Assembly (NCBI RefSeq): GCF_004769575.1
Contig: NZ_RQGA01000007.1
Coordinates: 1-64,000, forward strand
Source: Leptospira perdikensis
Lineage (GTDB): Bacteria > Spirochaetota > Leptospiria > Leptospirales > Leptospiraceae
Direction: 5' to 3'
Length of the DNA: 64,000 nucleotides
The notes under the pieces were generated by a model. That model worked only from the letters and a program-made list of their open reading frames with translations, ran no database searches and was not told the origin of the DNA. Below, in pieces: positions 9,853-18,751 of this stretch (position 1 is the first letter of the stretch; the number at the start of each line of letters is the position of its first letter). The position numbers and the translations under genes are program-made.

Positions 9853-12177
9853 GTGATCCAGATTTGTATAACAAGTCGCCTTAGCTCTTTACCGGTAGTA
9901 GTTGCCTATAAAAAGGGATACTTTGAAGAATTCGGCGTCAAAGTCACTCTCCATGTCAATACACACCACAAGGCAATTATGCCACTACTGGACGCTGGTC
10001 GAGTCGAGGCAGGAGAAGTCCCTACCATTGCCTACTTACAAGATAGCTTTTTAAAAAAATCGAAACTAAAACGTATCTACAAAGGGATATATCTCTATCA
10101 TTCCCCACTATCATTTTATTCCAGATTCCAATTCAAACCAGAAGACCTCACTCGAAACAAAGCCTACATATTACCGGTTCCTCACCAATACTCTGTGGAG
10201 AGACTCTTTGCAGAAAAATTTTTGGAAGAATACGCACCTAAAAATCCAGTCAAAGTTCGTTACATTGACACACCAGGTTTTTTAGAGGAAAAAGAATTTT
10301 TAAAACCTTCTTGCCTTGGTCTTGTATCCGATCCGTTTTCAAGTCCCTTTCTTCGAAACTTCCAAGACTTTGCCAACACTTTAGATTTGCCAATATTGGA
10401 AACTAAATCCTTTTTCCCATCCACCTTGCTAGCGTTTAGCGGTGATGCAGTTTTAAAAACTGGTAGGGAAATTTCAGGTGTACTTCTTGCTGTCAAAAAA
10501 GCAATTGACCTGTTACAGAATACGGACCAATTAACCACAGGAAATCTATGGGAAGATCTCCAACTCTCTCATTTTTATCCACATCTAAGAGTGGGAGAAA
10601 CAAAAAACCTACTCAATGCACACCCACTCTTACAAAAAGGAGTTTTTTCTTACAAGGGGGACGAAACAACACTTCACCCACTTTTAAAAGATGTATACTT
10701 CCGACTTATCAGGAGAGTAATACAACCAGAAGCCGTAAAAACTGCTTTTGATTTTGAAGAAATCTTATCAGCCCTAGAACCAAAAAAAGTATTTGATGTA
10801 CGCAAACTCAGTAGTTTTCAAGAACCAACAGAAACAAAACTCCACGCCCCTTCTCAAATCAACTATAGAAAACTTAATGCGGTAAGACATCTCATCGTTG
10901 ATGTCAATTCAGTAGTTCTAGATATCCTTCAAGGAAACTACAACTCGAGGTTAAACTCAGATGAAACACTACAATTGGACAATAGGGTCAAAGTTCTCGT
11001 AAACTCGATGTTAGACTCTTTTAACGCCAAGTTGGAGTTACAAAGAGAAGAAATTACCGAACTCGAAAATTTGATTTCCATTTTAGAAATCAAATTGGAT
11101 CGTTCTGCCGTAGACTTACAATATTCAGAAGAAAAATATAGATACCTATTCGAATTTTCCAGAGAGGCAATTGCACTTGTGGATGCAGATACAGGCAGTA
11201 TTTTAGAAGCTAACCACCAGTTTCGATCCCTTACTGGATATACTCGTGGCGATATTACTAAGATGAATATCGAAGACATCATCCTAGGAAATCAAGTATC
11301 AAACCAACTTAGATTTGGCTCCGATTTATCTTCCGACACCATGATGTCTCTGCCCGATGCCGAAATTCTTGCGAAAGATGGAAACAAACTGGAGGTAGAT
11401 ATTAGTTTTACCTCCATTTTACTTTCACCCAAAAAACGTTACCAAGTACAATTCCGCCCCAACTCAGAAAGAAAAGAACAAGAACGATTACAACATGAAT
11501 TTATATCCAACGTAAGTCACGAACTCAGAAGCCCTATGACAAATATCAGAGGGTATTTGGAATTTTTTAAATCAGACACTTCTTTACCGTTTAACACCGA
11601 ACACAAAAACATGTTAGAGGTTATCGATAAAAACGCAAAAAGATTGAGTTTTCTAATCGAAAACCTATTAAAATTAACTACGTCCCGCGAGAAGGATAAA
11701 GAAGCTGAAGTAGTCGAGATTTTTGATCCGGTTGCAGTAATCGAAGATGTCATTCACATGAACTCTCACCTAGCAAAAGGGAAAGCGATCGAATGGGATC
11801 TATCACTCAAAAAAGGTTTTTTTCTTCGGGGAATCAAATTTGAATTTTCACAAATCATTACCAATCTCTATGTGAATGCTCTCAAATATACATTCAAAGG
11901 AAAAATTGGTATCTCCATTCGTGAAACCAATGGCAAAATCGAAATCACTGTCGAAGACACAGGAATAGGAATTGATCCCAATTATAAAAATCAAATCTTT
12001 GATCGATTCTTTAGAATTCCATCCTCTGATAATAAAAAAATTGGTGGGACAGGACTTGGATTATCCATTGTTAAATCTCTCGTGGACAAAATGTCCGGAG
12101 AGATCTCTGTAGAAAGTAACATGGGAGAAGGAAGCAAATTCACCATTTACTTCCCTAAAGTAAATATTAACGTTTAG
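9853..12177 (+). CDS. Soluble hybrid sensor: SBP-like domain, PAS and histidine kinase
   Basis: A 774-residue protein read from GTG 9853; the SBP homology begins at once (ITSRLSSLPVVVAYKKGYFEEFGVKV), which supports this start despite the lack of a clear ribosome site. Residues 1-270 resemble the NMT1/THI5/SsuA substrate-binding fold. A coiled coil follows at about 385-425, a PAS domain at about 425-540 (EKYRYLFEFSREAIALVDADTG), then HisKA with phospho-acceptor His556 (SNVSHELRSPMTN) and a HATPase with DTGIGID and GGTGLGLSI. No signal peptide or transmembrane helix is visible, so the ligand-binding fold appears to be cytoplasmic. No response regulator is adjacent. The ligand is unknown. Confidence 0.9.
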   Translation: MIQICITSRLSSLPVVVAYKKGYFEEFGVKVTLHVNTHHKAIMPLLDAGRVEAGEVPTIAYLQDSFLKKSKLKRIYKGIYLYHSPLSFYSRFQFKPEDLTRNKAYILPVPHQYSVERLFAEKFLEEYAPKNPVKVRYIDTPGFLEEKEFLKPSCLGLVSDPFSSPFLRNFQDFANTLDLPILETKSFFPSTLLAFSGDAVLKTGREISGVLLAVKKAIDLLQNTDQLTTGNLWEDLQLSHFYPHLRVGETKNLLNAHPLLQKGVFSYKGDETTLHPLLKDVYFRLIRRVIQPEAVKTAFDFEEILSALEPKKVFDVRKLSSFQEPTETKLHAPSQINYRKLNAVRHLIVDVNSVVLDILQGNYNSRLNSDETLQLDNRVKVLVNSMLDSFNAKLELQREEITELENLISILEIKLDRSAVDLQYSEEKYRYLFEFSREAIALVDADTGSILEANHQFRSLTGYTRGDITKMNIEDIILGNQVSNQLRFGSDLSSDTMMSLPDAEILAKDGNKLEVDISFTSILLSPKKRYQVQFRPNSERKEQERLQHEFISNVSHELRSPMTNIRGYLEFFKSDTSLPFNTEHKNMLEVIDKNAKRLSFLIENLLKLTTSREKDKEAEVVEIFDPVAVIEDVIHMNSHLAKGKAIEWDLSLKKGFFLRGIKFEFSQIITNLYVNALKYTFKGKIGISIRETNGKIEITVEDTGIGIDPNYKNQIFDRFFRIPSSDNKKIGGTGLGLSIVKSLVDKMSGEISVESNMGEGSKFTIYFPKVNINV

Positions 12178-12970
12178 AAGTTTTTTTCTTTTTTGGAATT
12201 TGTTTTTTCTTTGGAGCAGGTTTCGTTTTATTTTTAAAAGATGAGTCGTTTGGCTTCAATAAAACAAGAGAAGGAATATTTTTTTCCTCTAACTGCATTT
12301 TTGATAAAAGTAGAGACAATTCCAACATCTCACGAGTCCCAAGTAAATGCATCATGTCCAACGCTTGATTCATTCCTAACTTCTTAAAAATGGTGAGCGC
12401 TTGAGAAACCCCAAAAAACTTGATCAGAATAGGAAGTTCTTCTAAACCACGTTGTTTGATCCACTTTTTGCAATCCACAACAGAAAGTTCGCTAACAAGT
12501 TGAATGACTGGACCTACATGAATCTCATTCACAAGCCAAAGAAAATCTTTCATAGGAATTTCTTTGAGTAACGCAATTGACTTTTGAATTCCTAAAGTTT
12601 TTAGAATTTCTACACTGGTCTCTTTGCCCAGAGTCTTTGCAAGTAACCCCACATCATGAGGAGGAATACTTCGAGACACAAGAGCCAAATCTGCCATGGG
12701 CAGAGAATGAATAAAATATACTAAATCATCATCCTCATTCTCCCGAATCATCTCCACGAGAATTTTTTCTGGGATCTGTTTTACGAGTTCAACCACAGTA
12801 TCTTCACTTAACTTCTGAGTGAGAACAATGAGCCTTTCTTTGGGAACCTTCCCTGTGAGCGAAAGTAACTTTTCATAACCCAGATTCTTCAAAATCTGGA
12901 AGGATTTTTTGGGGCCAAGTTTTTCTAAATACTGGTAAACACTTTGGATTGTAACGAGAACTTCTTTCAT
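12167..12970 (-). CDS. Helical-repeat protein with basic tail (MgtE N-domain-like)
   Basis: A protein of about 267 residues from ATG 12970 (an upstream in-frame start at 12991 is possible). It consists of short amphipathic helical repeats of about 20-25 residues, with recurring patterns such as VVELVKQIPEKILVEMI and SIALLKEIPMKDFLWLV. These recall the superhelical N-domain of MgtE and flagellar FliG-like repeats. The C-terminal 30 residues are almost all Lys, Pro and Thr. There is no signal peptide. The 3' end overlaps the convergent kinase gene by 11 bp. I do not recognise a function; the resemblance is to fold pattern only. Confidence 0.75.
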   Translation of the reverse strand: MKEVLVTIQSVYQYLEKLGPKKSFQILKNLGYEKLLSLTGKVPKERLIVLTQKLSEDTVVELVKQIPEKILVEMIRENEDDDLVYFIHSLPMADLALVSRSIPPHDVGLLAKTLGKETSVEILKTLGIQKSIALLKEIPMKDFLWLVNEIHVGPVIQLVSELSVVDCKKWIKQRGLEELPILIKFFGVSQALTIFKKLGMNQALDMMHLLGTREMLELSLLLSKMQLEEKNIPSLVLLKPNDSSFKNKTKPAPKKKQIPKKKKTSKR

Positions 12971-13061
12971 TTGCCCCAACTTTGGATACAAACTGTCAGA
13001 ATCTTCGTAAAATTCCAGAGAAATTCCTTTTCGAATCTGTTAATTTTTGCAAAATGGAAGA

Positions 13062-14225
13062 GTGAAGCTACGCCAACTTTGGTTTCTAATTTTACTTTTT
13101 ATTTGCGGAGTAGGGGGACTGATCTACTGCAAAACAGCTCCTTATGATCATTCACTTTCGGCACTGATTGGGATTTGGGAAGGATTTTACGAAATCAACC
13201 CAGACCTGGTAGACTCGAATTTTGTAATTTACAAATCGGGTGGTTACGATGGACAATTCTTCTATTTTCTCGCAAAAGACTTGTTCGCCTATGGTGATTG
13301 GGATCTAATTGTAGACTCCTACCACTTCCGTTTTCATAGAATTGGACTTTCGTTATTTACCGGCGTTTTCTCTGCTGTGATTGGATTTTCTCATTATCCG
13401 TTGATTACAATCCTCTTTCTTTTTACAGTTTTTTTTCTTTCCACCTTCTGTTTGTATTCACTCCTCCCAGAAACAAAAAAATGGTTTGTTGTCTTTTATC
13501 TATTCTCTCCCTTTTCTTTAAACGCAAACCTGCTTCTAGTTGCTGACTCCCTTTTTGTCAGTTTTGGAATCATTGCTTTCTACTTCTTTAGAAACAAAAA
13601 AACTATCCCCGCCGTTTTCTTTTTTCTTTTGATGGTAATCACTCGTGAATTGGGAGTATTATTTCTGATTCCGATTGTTTTTAAGGCCTTACTCGAAAAA
13701 AAATGGAAAGATGTTTTTCTTTATTCCATACCCGGGTTCGCATTTCTCTATTTGGTGGGATATGGATTAGTCCATCCTCCCAACCATTTAGGAACCAATC
13801 CTCTTGGATTTCGCGATATGACAGACCTGCCTTTATTTGGATTTTTTAAAAGTTTCAGGGAAGGGGGATCCTTCCAATTCAAACTCAAAGAAATTCCAAA
13901 AATTCTTTTTTTTATCTCTTTTATATCCTTGTCCGTTTTCAGCATCCAATCCCTAAAAGAATCCTTTTCAAAAAATATAGACCTACTCATTCCGATTTTT
14001 GGAAGCCTATTCGTAATCCTCATTGCTGAACAAGGATACTGGCGGTCTTTTGATAACCTAAGCCGGATGTTTACATTGATTTTACCTTTTTCCATGTTAC
14101 TAGATGGGGCACTTAAAAAACCTTTTTTACGCCTATTCCTCGGCATCTCCATAACCCTGTTTTTCTTTTTAATCATCCGCATTCTGTGGATCACACCCAC
14201 AAAGGAGTTTTTCTTTAGCCTATGA
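13062..14225 (+). CDS. Polytopic membrane protein, GT-C-like glycopolymer type
   Basis: A protein of about 387 residues with roughly ten transmembrane helices. Near the N-terminus it carries YKSGGYDGQFFYFLAKDLF and a following YHFRFHRIGLSLF, a layout like membrane proteins of the GT-C fold implicated in surface glycopolymer formation. A GTG at 13062 preceded by GGAAG is chosen; a TTG at 13047 is also possible. Its stop overlaps the mqnD ATG (ATGA), so the two genes are translationally coupled although their jobs seem unrelated. The substrate is unknown. Confidence 0.8.
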   Translation: MKLRQLWFLILLFICGVGGLIYCKTAPYDHSLSALIGIWEGFYEINPDLVDSNFVIYKSGGYDGQFFYFLAKDLFAYGDWDLIVDSYHFRFHRIGLSLFTGVFSAVIGFSHYPLITILFLFTVFFLSTFCLYSLLPETKKWFVVFYLFSPFSLNANLLLVADSLFVSFGIIAFYFFRNKKTIPAVFFFLLMVITRELGVLFLIPIVFKALLEKKWKDVFLYSIPGFAFLYLVGYGLVHPPNHLGTNPLGFRDMTDLPLFGFFKSFREGGSFQFKLKEIPKILFFISFISLSVFSIQSLKESFSKNIDLLIPIFGSLFVILIAEQGYWRSFDNLSRMFTLILPFSMLLDGALKKPFLRLFLGISITLFFFLIIRILWITPTKEFFFSL

Positions 14226-15046
14226 TATCTCTTGCTTATTCACCATGCCCAAATGATACTTTCCTCTTTTACCATTTGATCCGTAATACGGATTACCCAG
14301 TGAAAGAAGAACTATATGATGTAGAGAATTTAAACGAATTTGCTTTCCAGGGAAAATTTCCAGTCACAAAACTTTCGTTTGCTGCCTATTTCCAAATCAT
14401 TGATAAATACATTTTACTGGAAACTGGTTCCGCTTTAGGGAGAGGTTGTGGCCCTATCTTAATTAGAAAAAAAAATACAAAAACAGATCTCTCCAATTAT
14501 AAAAATCTATACATCCCTGGCATGTTAACCACAGCAAACCTACTTTTGTCCTTATATACTAATGGAAAACAAAATCCAACCCCATTACGTTACGATGAAA
14601 TCATACCAAAGGTAATGAGCGAAGACAACAGTTTAGGTGTGATCATTCATGAAGAGCGGTTTACCTATGAAGAAAGGGGAATGGAAAAAGTAGTGGATCT
14701 TGGAGAATGGTGGGAAAGTTCCACAGGCTATCCCATCCCTTTAGGTGCTATAGCGATCCGTAGAGACATACCAAGAGATGAGGCATTAAAGTTCCAATCA
14801 AACCTTAGAGAGAGTTTGAAGTCAGCCTATTTAGAACCAAAAGAAATGATGGATTATATTCGAACCAACTCGCAAAACAAAGAAGATGCGGTGATCAAAT
14901 CCCATATCAATTTATATGTGAATGATTTTACAAAAAATTTAGGAAATGAAGGCCACGGTGCCGTAGAATATCTGCTCAAACGAGCAACCGAGGCAGGTTT
15001 TATTAAAAAACCCACCTCTTTGCCTTTGTTTTTAGGAGAAAGTTAA
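14222..15046 (+). CDS. mqnD: 1,4-dihydroxy-6-naphthoate synthase (MqnD), futalosine pathway
   Basis: A 274-residue protein with the MqnD family signatures SPCPNDTFLFYHL at the N-terminus, then KLSFAAYF and ALGRGCGPILI. MqnD converts cyclic dehypoxanthine futalosine to 1,4-dihydroxy-6-naphthoate in the alternative menaquinone route, which Leptospira is known to use. It has the periplasmic-binding-protein-type fold but no signal peptide, as expected for this soluble enzyme. The start overlaps the upstream membrane-protein gene by 4 bp, and the 3' end overlaps the convergent tail-fibre-like gene by 15 bp. Confidence 0.9.
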   Translation: MISLAYSPCPNDTFLFYHLIRNTDYPVKEELYDVENLNEFAFQGKFPVTKLSFAAYFQIIDKYILLETGSALGRGCGPILIRKKNTKTDLSNYKNLYIPGMLTTANLLLSLYTNGKQNPTPLRYDEIIPKVMSEDNSLGVIIHEERFTYEERGMEKVVDLGEWWESSTGYPIPLGAIAIRRDIPRDEALKFQSNLRESLKSAYLEPKEMMDYIRTNSQNKEDAVIKSHINLYVNDFTKNLGNEGHGAVEYLLKRATEAGFIKKPTSLPLFLGES

Positions 15047-17542
15047 CATACAAAGGATATTTCCTTTGTCGCGTTTACAGGCTTCGATCGCTTTTGCCAC
15101 AAGCATTCCCGGTTTCAATTTACTCGGATCCGCTTTCACTGCATGCCCAGAAGATAACCCAGAAACCAGAAGGTCTCCTGGGTAAATTGGCACTTGCGTT
15201 GCATCTACATGCATTTTTGTAATCCCAAGAAGTGCCACAAGCACGTATTCCACTGCCTTTTCCTGTTTTCCAAATACCACATGAGCACTTGTCACACAGA
15301 CACCAATGACATTTGTGGAGTAGGGGTGTTTCGATCTTCCAAGAACACCGGGTTCTTCTGTTGCCACAAGAAGATCACCAGCAGTCACAACATCTTTTCC
15401 ATCCAATCGAAAGTAACGAGCAATACATTCTTCTCCACCTTCTTTTGTTATACGAAGATTTCCTTCGAACAAAGACTCGCCGTTAGCATAGATCGCTTTT
15501 CCAGAGCCGGAAAGTTCCAATTCAGGAATTCCTTTTCCATCCACAACAAGAGCAAAATCAGACTGTGATAGAAAACGACCACCTGGCGCCGTAGTCCCGG
15601 CACCTAAAACTCCAGCAGATTGTTTTGTGTCCTTTCCTTTAGAAACGCCATACACTCCAATAGAGTCTCCAAATCCAGAAACACCGGTTCCAGAAGAAAC
15701 GCCGACAACACCTGTGCCAATCTTTGTATTCTTTCCATAAATGATGGCATCTTTTGCCTGCGGAGGAACAAATCCTTTGGACGAACCTTCGGCCTCTCCT
15801 GTGATTTTCAGAAGTCCCGAATGGGAATTAAAATCATGTTCTTTTTCTGCATAGGGATGGGTATGCGGTTTCGGATCTCTTTTATCAGACAACCTTGGGT
15901 CATCAGAAAGTACGACCTTACCAGGGATAGCCTCTCCATGATTTGCGAGTAAAACAATTCCTGCATCATCGAATCCGGCCTTTGCAAGACGTTTGTCGTT
16001 TCCTTGTACAACAGCACCTGGTTTGACTTCGCCGGAATGAGCAAGTTGGACAATCCCATGTAATTCAGTGCTAGCATGTCTCAAACGTTTGTCGTTTCCT
16101 TGTACAACCGTGTTTGGCTCTTCGCCACCGTTAGGTGCAAGTTGCACAATTCCCTTTGCCGTGTTTGTGGCATCCCGAAGTCTCGGATCATCCCCTGTAA
16201 CCACTTTATCAAGAGCCACTTCTCCTGCGTCCGCAAGTTGCACAAGACCAATGGACTTTTTAGTGGCAACTCTGAGACGAGAATCATTTCCTTGTACGAC
16301 AACTCCAGGGCGAGTTTCCCCATCTAACGCAAGCTCAACGATCCCAGGGTGATCAGTAGATGCACTGCGCAAACGTTCATCATCTGACTGTACTACAAGA
16401 CCTGGACGAGCTTCGCCACTTCTTGACAATCGGACAAGACCATGAGTGAGTTCGGTGGCGATTTTTAGGCGTTTATCATTTCCTTGTACTGCCACCCCAG
16501 GCTTTTCTTCCCCATCTGATGCCAATTCCACAATCCCACGGTATTCCGTAGTGGCATCACGAAGGCGTCTATCATTTGCCTGAACCACAACTCCTTCTTT
16601 GACTTCTCCATCCACTGCGAGACGAATGATCCCCGAACGAAGGACGGAGGCATAGGGGAGAGGTTCTCTTGTTGGCCCGCCATAATCTTTTTTATCTGGG
16701 CTAGAATATAATTCGAGTTCTATGACTTCGGTAATGTAATCTTTTTTATTTGGCTGTTTCTCTTGGAAAAAAACTAATTTTAAAAAACGAAGGTTTACCG
16801 CAGAGAACCTCCACTTATACCAAGTACCAGGCTCCGATAGAAAAAAATTCTCTTCATGTAACTGGTGCCAAGTAAGATCGTCTTCGCTATAATAAGTAAC
16901 AAACCGTTCAGGGAAATTAGTAGTGGGGTCATTTTTTGTGAGCATTCGCATCTCTTCAATGCGGTTCACAGAACCCATATCCAAAATCAAATACTCCTCT
17001 TCTGGTTCTTCTTTCTTTTTGGAAGACCATCCATAATCGGGCCTTGTATCAAAAAGATTTTCTTTTACGAATAGTCGGTCAAACTCGGAACTTGCCTGAA
17101 TGGATTGGATTCCAGTGATGAGAATCTTCAGTTGACCAAAACTAATCCGATTTTTCCCATTACTTGCTTTTCTTGAAATCTTAGATACAAATTTCACATA
17201 ACGAGCGCTAGTTAGTGAAAAAAGCCATTTTGCCGATGTTTTGAAAGACTTACGAAAGGAAGACTCTTGTAAGATTGGCTCCCAATACTTTCCATCATGC
17301 GATAATTCAAACCGGAAAGAATCGGGAAAAAAATCCAAACCATCTTTTCCTGGCAGGAGTTCAATCCCGTTAAAATAAACTACGTCATCAAACTTGAAGA
17401 TAATAGAAGATAAAGAAGACTGTTCCTTTTCTTCAAAAAAGGATAAAAATTCTTCGTTTTTGACTTCATAGGTTCCGGAAGTGGAAACTGATTTAATGGG
17501 TAGAGAGTAGGGGTGGCTTGTGCGGATTAAATGATCTTTCAT
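15032..17542 (-). CDS. Large adhesin/tail-fibre-like protein with discoidin domains and 32-aa repeats
   Basis: An 836-residue protein with no signal peptide. Residues about 20-145 and 150-285 look like two F5/8-type C (discoidin) beta-sandwich domains, for example FRFELSHDGKYWEPIL and FVTYYSEDDLTWHQLHEENF. Residues 304-559 are eight tandem 32-residue repeats with consensus GIVqLA..GE..PG.VVQGnDkRLR.At, like the repeats in phage tail fibres. A Gly-rich region (GVSGFGDSIGVYGVSKG) and a fibre-tip-like C-terminal domain follow. It could be a phage or injection-system receptor-binding fibre, or an unusual surface protein. It is a single gene with no other tail genes nearby. Confidence 0.8.
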   Translation of the reverse strand: MKDHLIRTSHPYSLPIKSVSTSGTYEVKNEEFLSFFEEKEQSSLSSIIFKFDDVVYFNGIELLPGKDGLDFFPDSFRFELSHDGKYWEPILQESSFRKSFKTSAKWLFSLTSARYVKFVSKISRKASNGKNRISFGQLKILITGIQSIQASSEFDRLFVKENLFDTRPDYGWSSKKKEEPEEEYLILDMGSVNRIEEMRMLTKNDPTTNFPERFVTYYSEDDLTWHQLHEENFFLSEPGTWYKWRFSAVNLRFLKLVFFQEKQPNKKDYITEVIELELYSSPDKKDYGGPTREPLPYASVLRSGIIRLAVDGEVKEGVVVQANDRRLRDATTEYRGIVELASDGEEKPGVAVQGNDKRLKIATELTHGLVRLSRSGEARPGLVVQSDDERLRSASTDHPGIVELALDGETRPGVVVQGNDSRLRVATKKSIGLVQLADAGEVALDKVVTGDDPRLRDATNTAKGIVQLAPNGGEEPNTVVQGNDKRLRHASTELHGIVQLAHSGEVKPGAVVQGNDKRLAKAGFDDAGIVLLANHGEAIPGKVVLSDDPRLSDKRDPKPHTHPYAEKEHDFNSHSGLLKITGEAEGSSKGFVPPQAKDAIIYGKNTKIGTGVVGVSSGTGVSGFGDSIGVYGVSKGKDTKQSAGVLGAGTTAPGGRFLSQSDFALVVDGKGIPELELSGSGKAIYANGESLFEGNLRITKEGGEECIARYFRLDGKDVVTAGDLLVATEEPGVLGRSKHPYSTNVIGVCVTSAHVVFGKQEKAVEYVLVALLGITKMHVDATQVPIYPGDLLVSGLSSGHAVKADPSKLKPGMLVAKAIEACKRDKGNILCMLTFS
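15866..16633 (-). repeat. Eight tandem 96-bp coding repeats
   Basis: These are the DNA counterparts of the eight 32-residue units of the tail-fibre-like protein. The - strand units share the coding block for VVQGNDkRLR; on the + strand this appears as the recurring motif tcatttccttgtac or close variants (for example near 16001, 16097, 16288 and 16480). Units differ enough at the nucleotide level that they are old duplications, though adjacent copies could still recombine. Confidence 0.85.
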
Positions 17543-17593
17543 TGCGCTTTTTAATGCTGATTCCTTCCAAAAAATACCGTTTTTATATCCAGT

Positions 17594-18538
17594 CTATCGA
17601 ATTTCACTGAGGCGTGATCCTTCTTCCTTCTCCGAAAACACAACAAGAACTGTCGGTTTTACGCGTTCGGTAAAATACATATTCACAATTTGGCGAAGAT
17701 GCCCTTGAATCGGTGAAGTGACAACAATCACATTTCCATCCATCTGAACTTCCAACCGTTCCAATTGGTTCCAAGAGGATTGGGTCAATTCTTTGCTTGC
17801 CCAAGCTAAAAACCCAGACCAAGAAGCCGGGTGGGAAAAGGTTTCTTCCATTGAAACTTTCTGCTCAGTTTTAATCACTTCTGGTCTGCGAACAGAAATC
17901 AATTCTCGGCAAAGAGATTGTACATAGGATGTGTTTGATTCCATATGTAAGGAGACTGCTTTTTTATAAGCCTCCAAAGCGATTTCAGGACCGAAGAGAT
18001 CCACCAAAGTTTCAAATGCTTTTTTCTCTTCTTTTTCCTTGCTCAATTCTCCAGTCGCGGGCACCGCAGGTGGATTGTTTGTATTAGATATAGTTATATT
18101 AATATGGTTAGGGGTTCCGTCCGCACCCCCCTTACCGGCCAACTTTGGACCCCCAGAGGTTTCCGGTTCGCCACCGGTGAGGGTTATACTCGTATCCCCC
18201 AGAGGGGTAATTTTGGAACCCTCGTAGTGGAAGGAAAAATGATACCGGGTCGAAGTCCGCCCATTGCCTGGAACTTGGTAGAGTAGGCCGGCGCGAGTGA
18301 GTTCCTTTTTTGCGGAAACAATGGATTTTTTGGTCTTGAAGCCGGTAAGTCGCATCAATGTTTCTGTGTTGGGCCAAACTGGTTTGAAATTGTAGTCACT
18401 GAATTTCAGTAGAACCGGATAGAGTGTTTTGGCGGCATGAGATAGCTCTGCCCAAACACCTGAATCTATGATGTCGGTCATCAGTCGGATATAGGGATGC
18501 CGCTGGTCGCTCACAAAAGCTCCTCCGCTTTTCTGCAA
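17594..18538 (-). CDS. Replication-initiator-like protein: winged HTH plus DnaA-N-like domain
   Basis: A 314-residue protein. Residues about 15-105 form a winged-helix domain of the plasmid/phage replication type (VWAELSHAAKTLYPVLLKF, then NTETLMRLTGFKTKKSIVSAKKELTRAGLL). A Gly/Pro/Asn-rich linker (about 110-165) follows. The C-terminal part (about 235-305; FLAWASKELTQSSWNQLERL, then GNVIVVTSPIQGHLRQIVNMYF) resembles the DnaA N-terminal domain, which binds DnaB and other partners. It is followed upstream by parB and parA on the same strand, and by repeats typical of an origin. I infer that it is the initiator of this replicon. The linker is GC-rich compared with its surroundings. Confidence 0.75.
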   Translation of the reverse strand: MQKSGGAFVSDQRHPYIRLMTDIIDSGVWAELSHAAKTLYPVLLKFSDYNFKPVWPNTETLMRLTGFKTKKSIVSAKKELTRAGLLYQVPGNGRTSTRYHFSFHYEGSKITPLGDTSITLTGGEPETSGGPKLAGKGGADGTPNHINITISNTNNPPAVPATGELSKEKEEKKAFETLVDLFGPEIALEAYKKAVSLHMESNTSYVQSLCRELISVRRPEVIKTEQKVSMEETFSHPASWSGFLAWASKELTQSSWNQLERLEVQMDGNVIVVTSPIQGHLRQIVNMYFTERVKPTVLVVFSEKEEGSRLSEIR

Positions 18539-18576
18539 AAATTAAACCAAATTTAAGCAAATTTTACGAAGGAGTT

Positions 18577-18606
18577 GACATTATCTGACATAATGTTAAT
18601 TATGTC
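18577..18606. promoter_or_regulatory. Triple GACATWAT operator/iteron cluster
   Basis: GACATTAT (18577-18584) and GACATAAT (18587-18594) are direct repeats, and ATTATGTC (18599-18606) is the same box inverted, forming a perfect palindrome with the second copy around GTTA. A fourth box, ATTATGTC, is at 18749-18756. The first three overlap the + strand promoter in the rep leader; the fourth overlaps the predicted rep transcription start. This arrangement fits binding sites of Rep or of a copy-number repressor. Confidence 0.7.
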
Positions 18607-18609
18607 TCA

Positions 18610-18667
18610 TCCAACAACATTCCTTCGGGAAACCCCGACCCCCTGGAACACCAGGGGAATTTTTTTA
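18610..18667 (+). ncRNA. Predicted antisense RNA to the rep leader
   Basis: Upstream is TTGACA (18575-18580), then 17 bp, then AATTAT (18598-18603), a moderate sigma-70-type promoter with a predicted start near 18610. About 50 bp later a clear intrinsic terminator ends the transcript at about 18666. The RNA would be 55-60 nt and exactly complementary to the untranslated leader of rep. A small hairpin CGGGAAACCCCG precedes the terminator. The size, position and orientation match plasmid counter-transcript RNAs. It is a prediction from sequence only. Confidence 0.55.
18640..18666 (+). terminator. Rho-independent terminator in the rep leader, + strand
   Basis: CCCCTGG (18640-18646), loop AACA, CCAGGGG (18651-18657), then AA and seven T (18660-18666). 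On the - strand the hairpin is kept but is followed by GGTCGGGG, so it terminates only + strand transcripts. No + strand gene ends here, so it must serve a non-coding transcript. Confidence 0.8.
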
Positions 18668-18751
18668 TGTTTCGGGTTGGGATATTACAAATCCCACGTC
18701 TCTTTTGCATTTGCAAAGAAACGTTTTGCTCAAACTCAAATCACTTTTATT

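Noticed and set aside
13748..14200. 150-residue frame on the - strand
   Set aside because: Antisense to the polytopic membrane protein gene; Lys/Arg-rich, no start signal.
16068..16352. + strand frames opposite the 32-residue repeats
   Set aside because: They are the periodic shadow of the - strand repeat gene.
15866..16633. CRISPR-like array
   Set aside because: The regular period of 96 bp comes from a coding repeat that stays in frame, with no constant direct repeat and unique spacers, and no cas gene.
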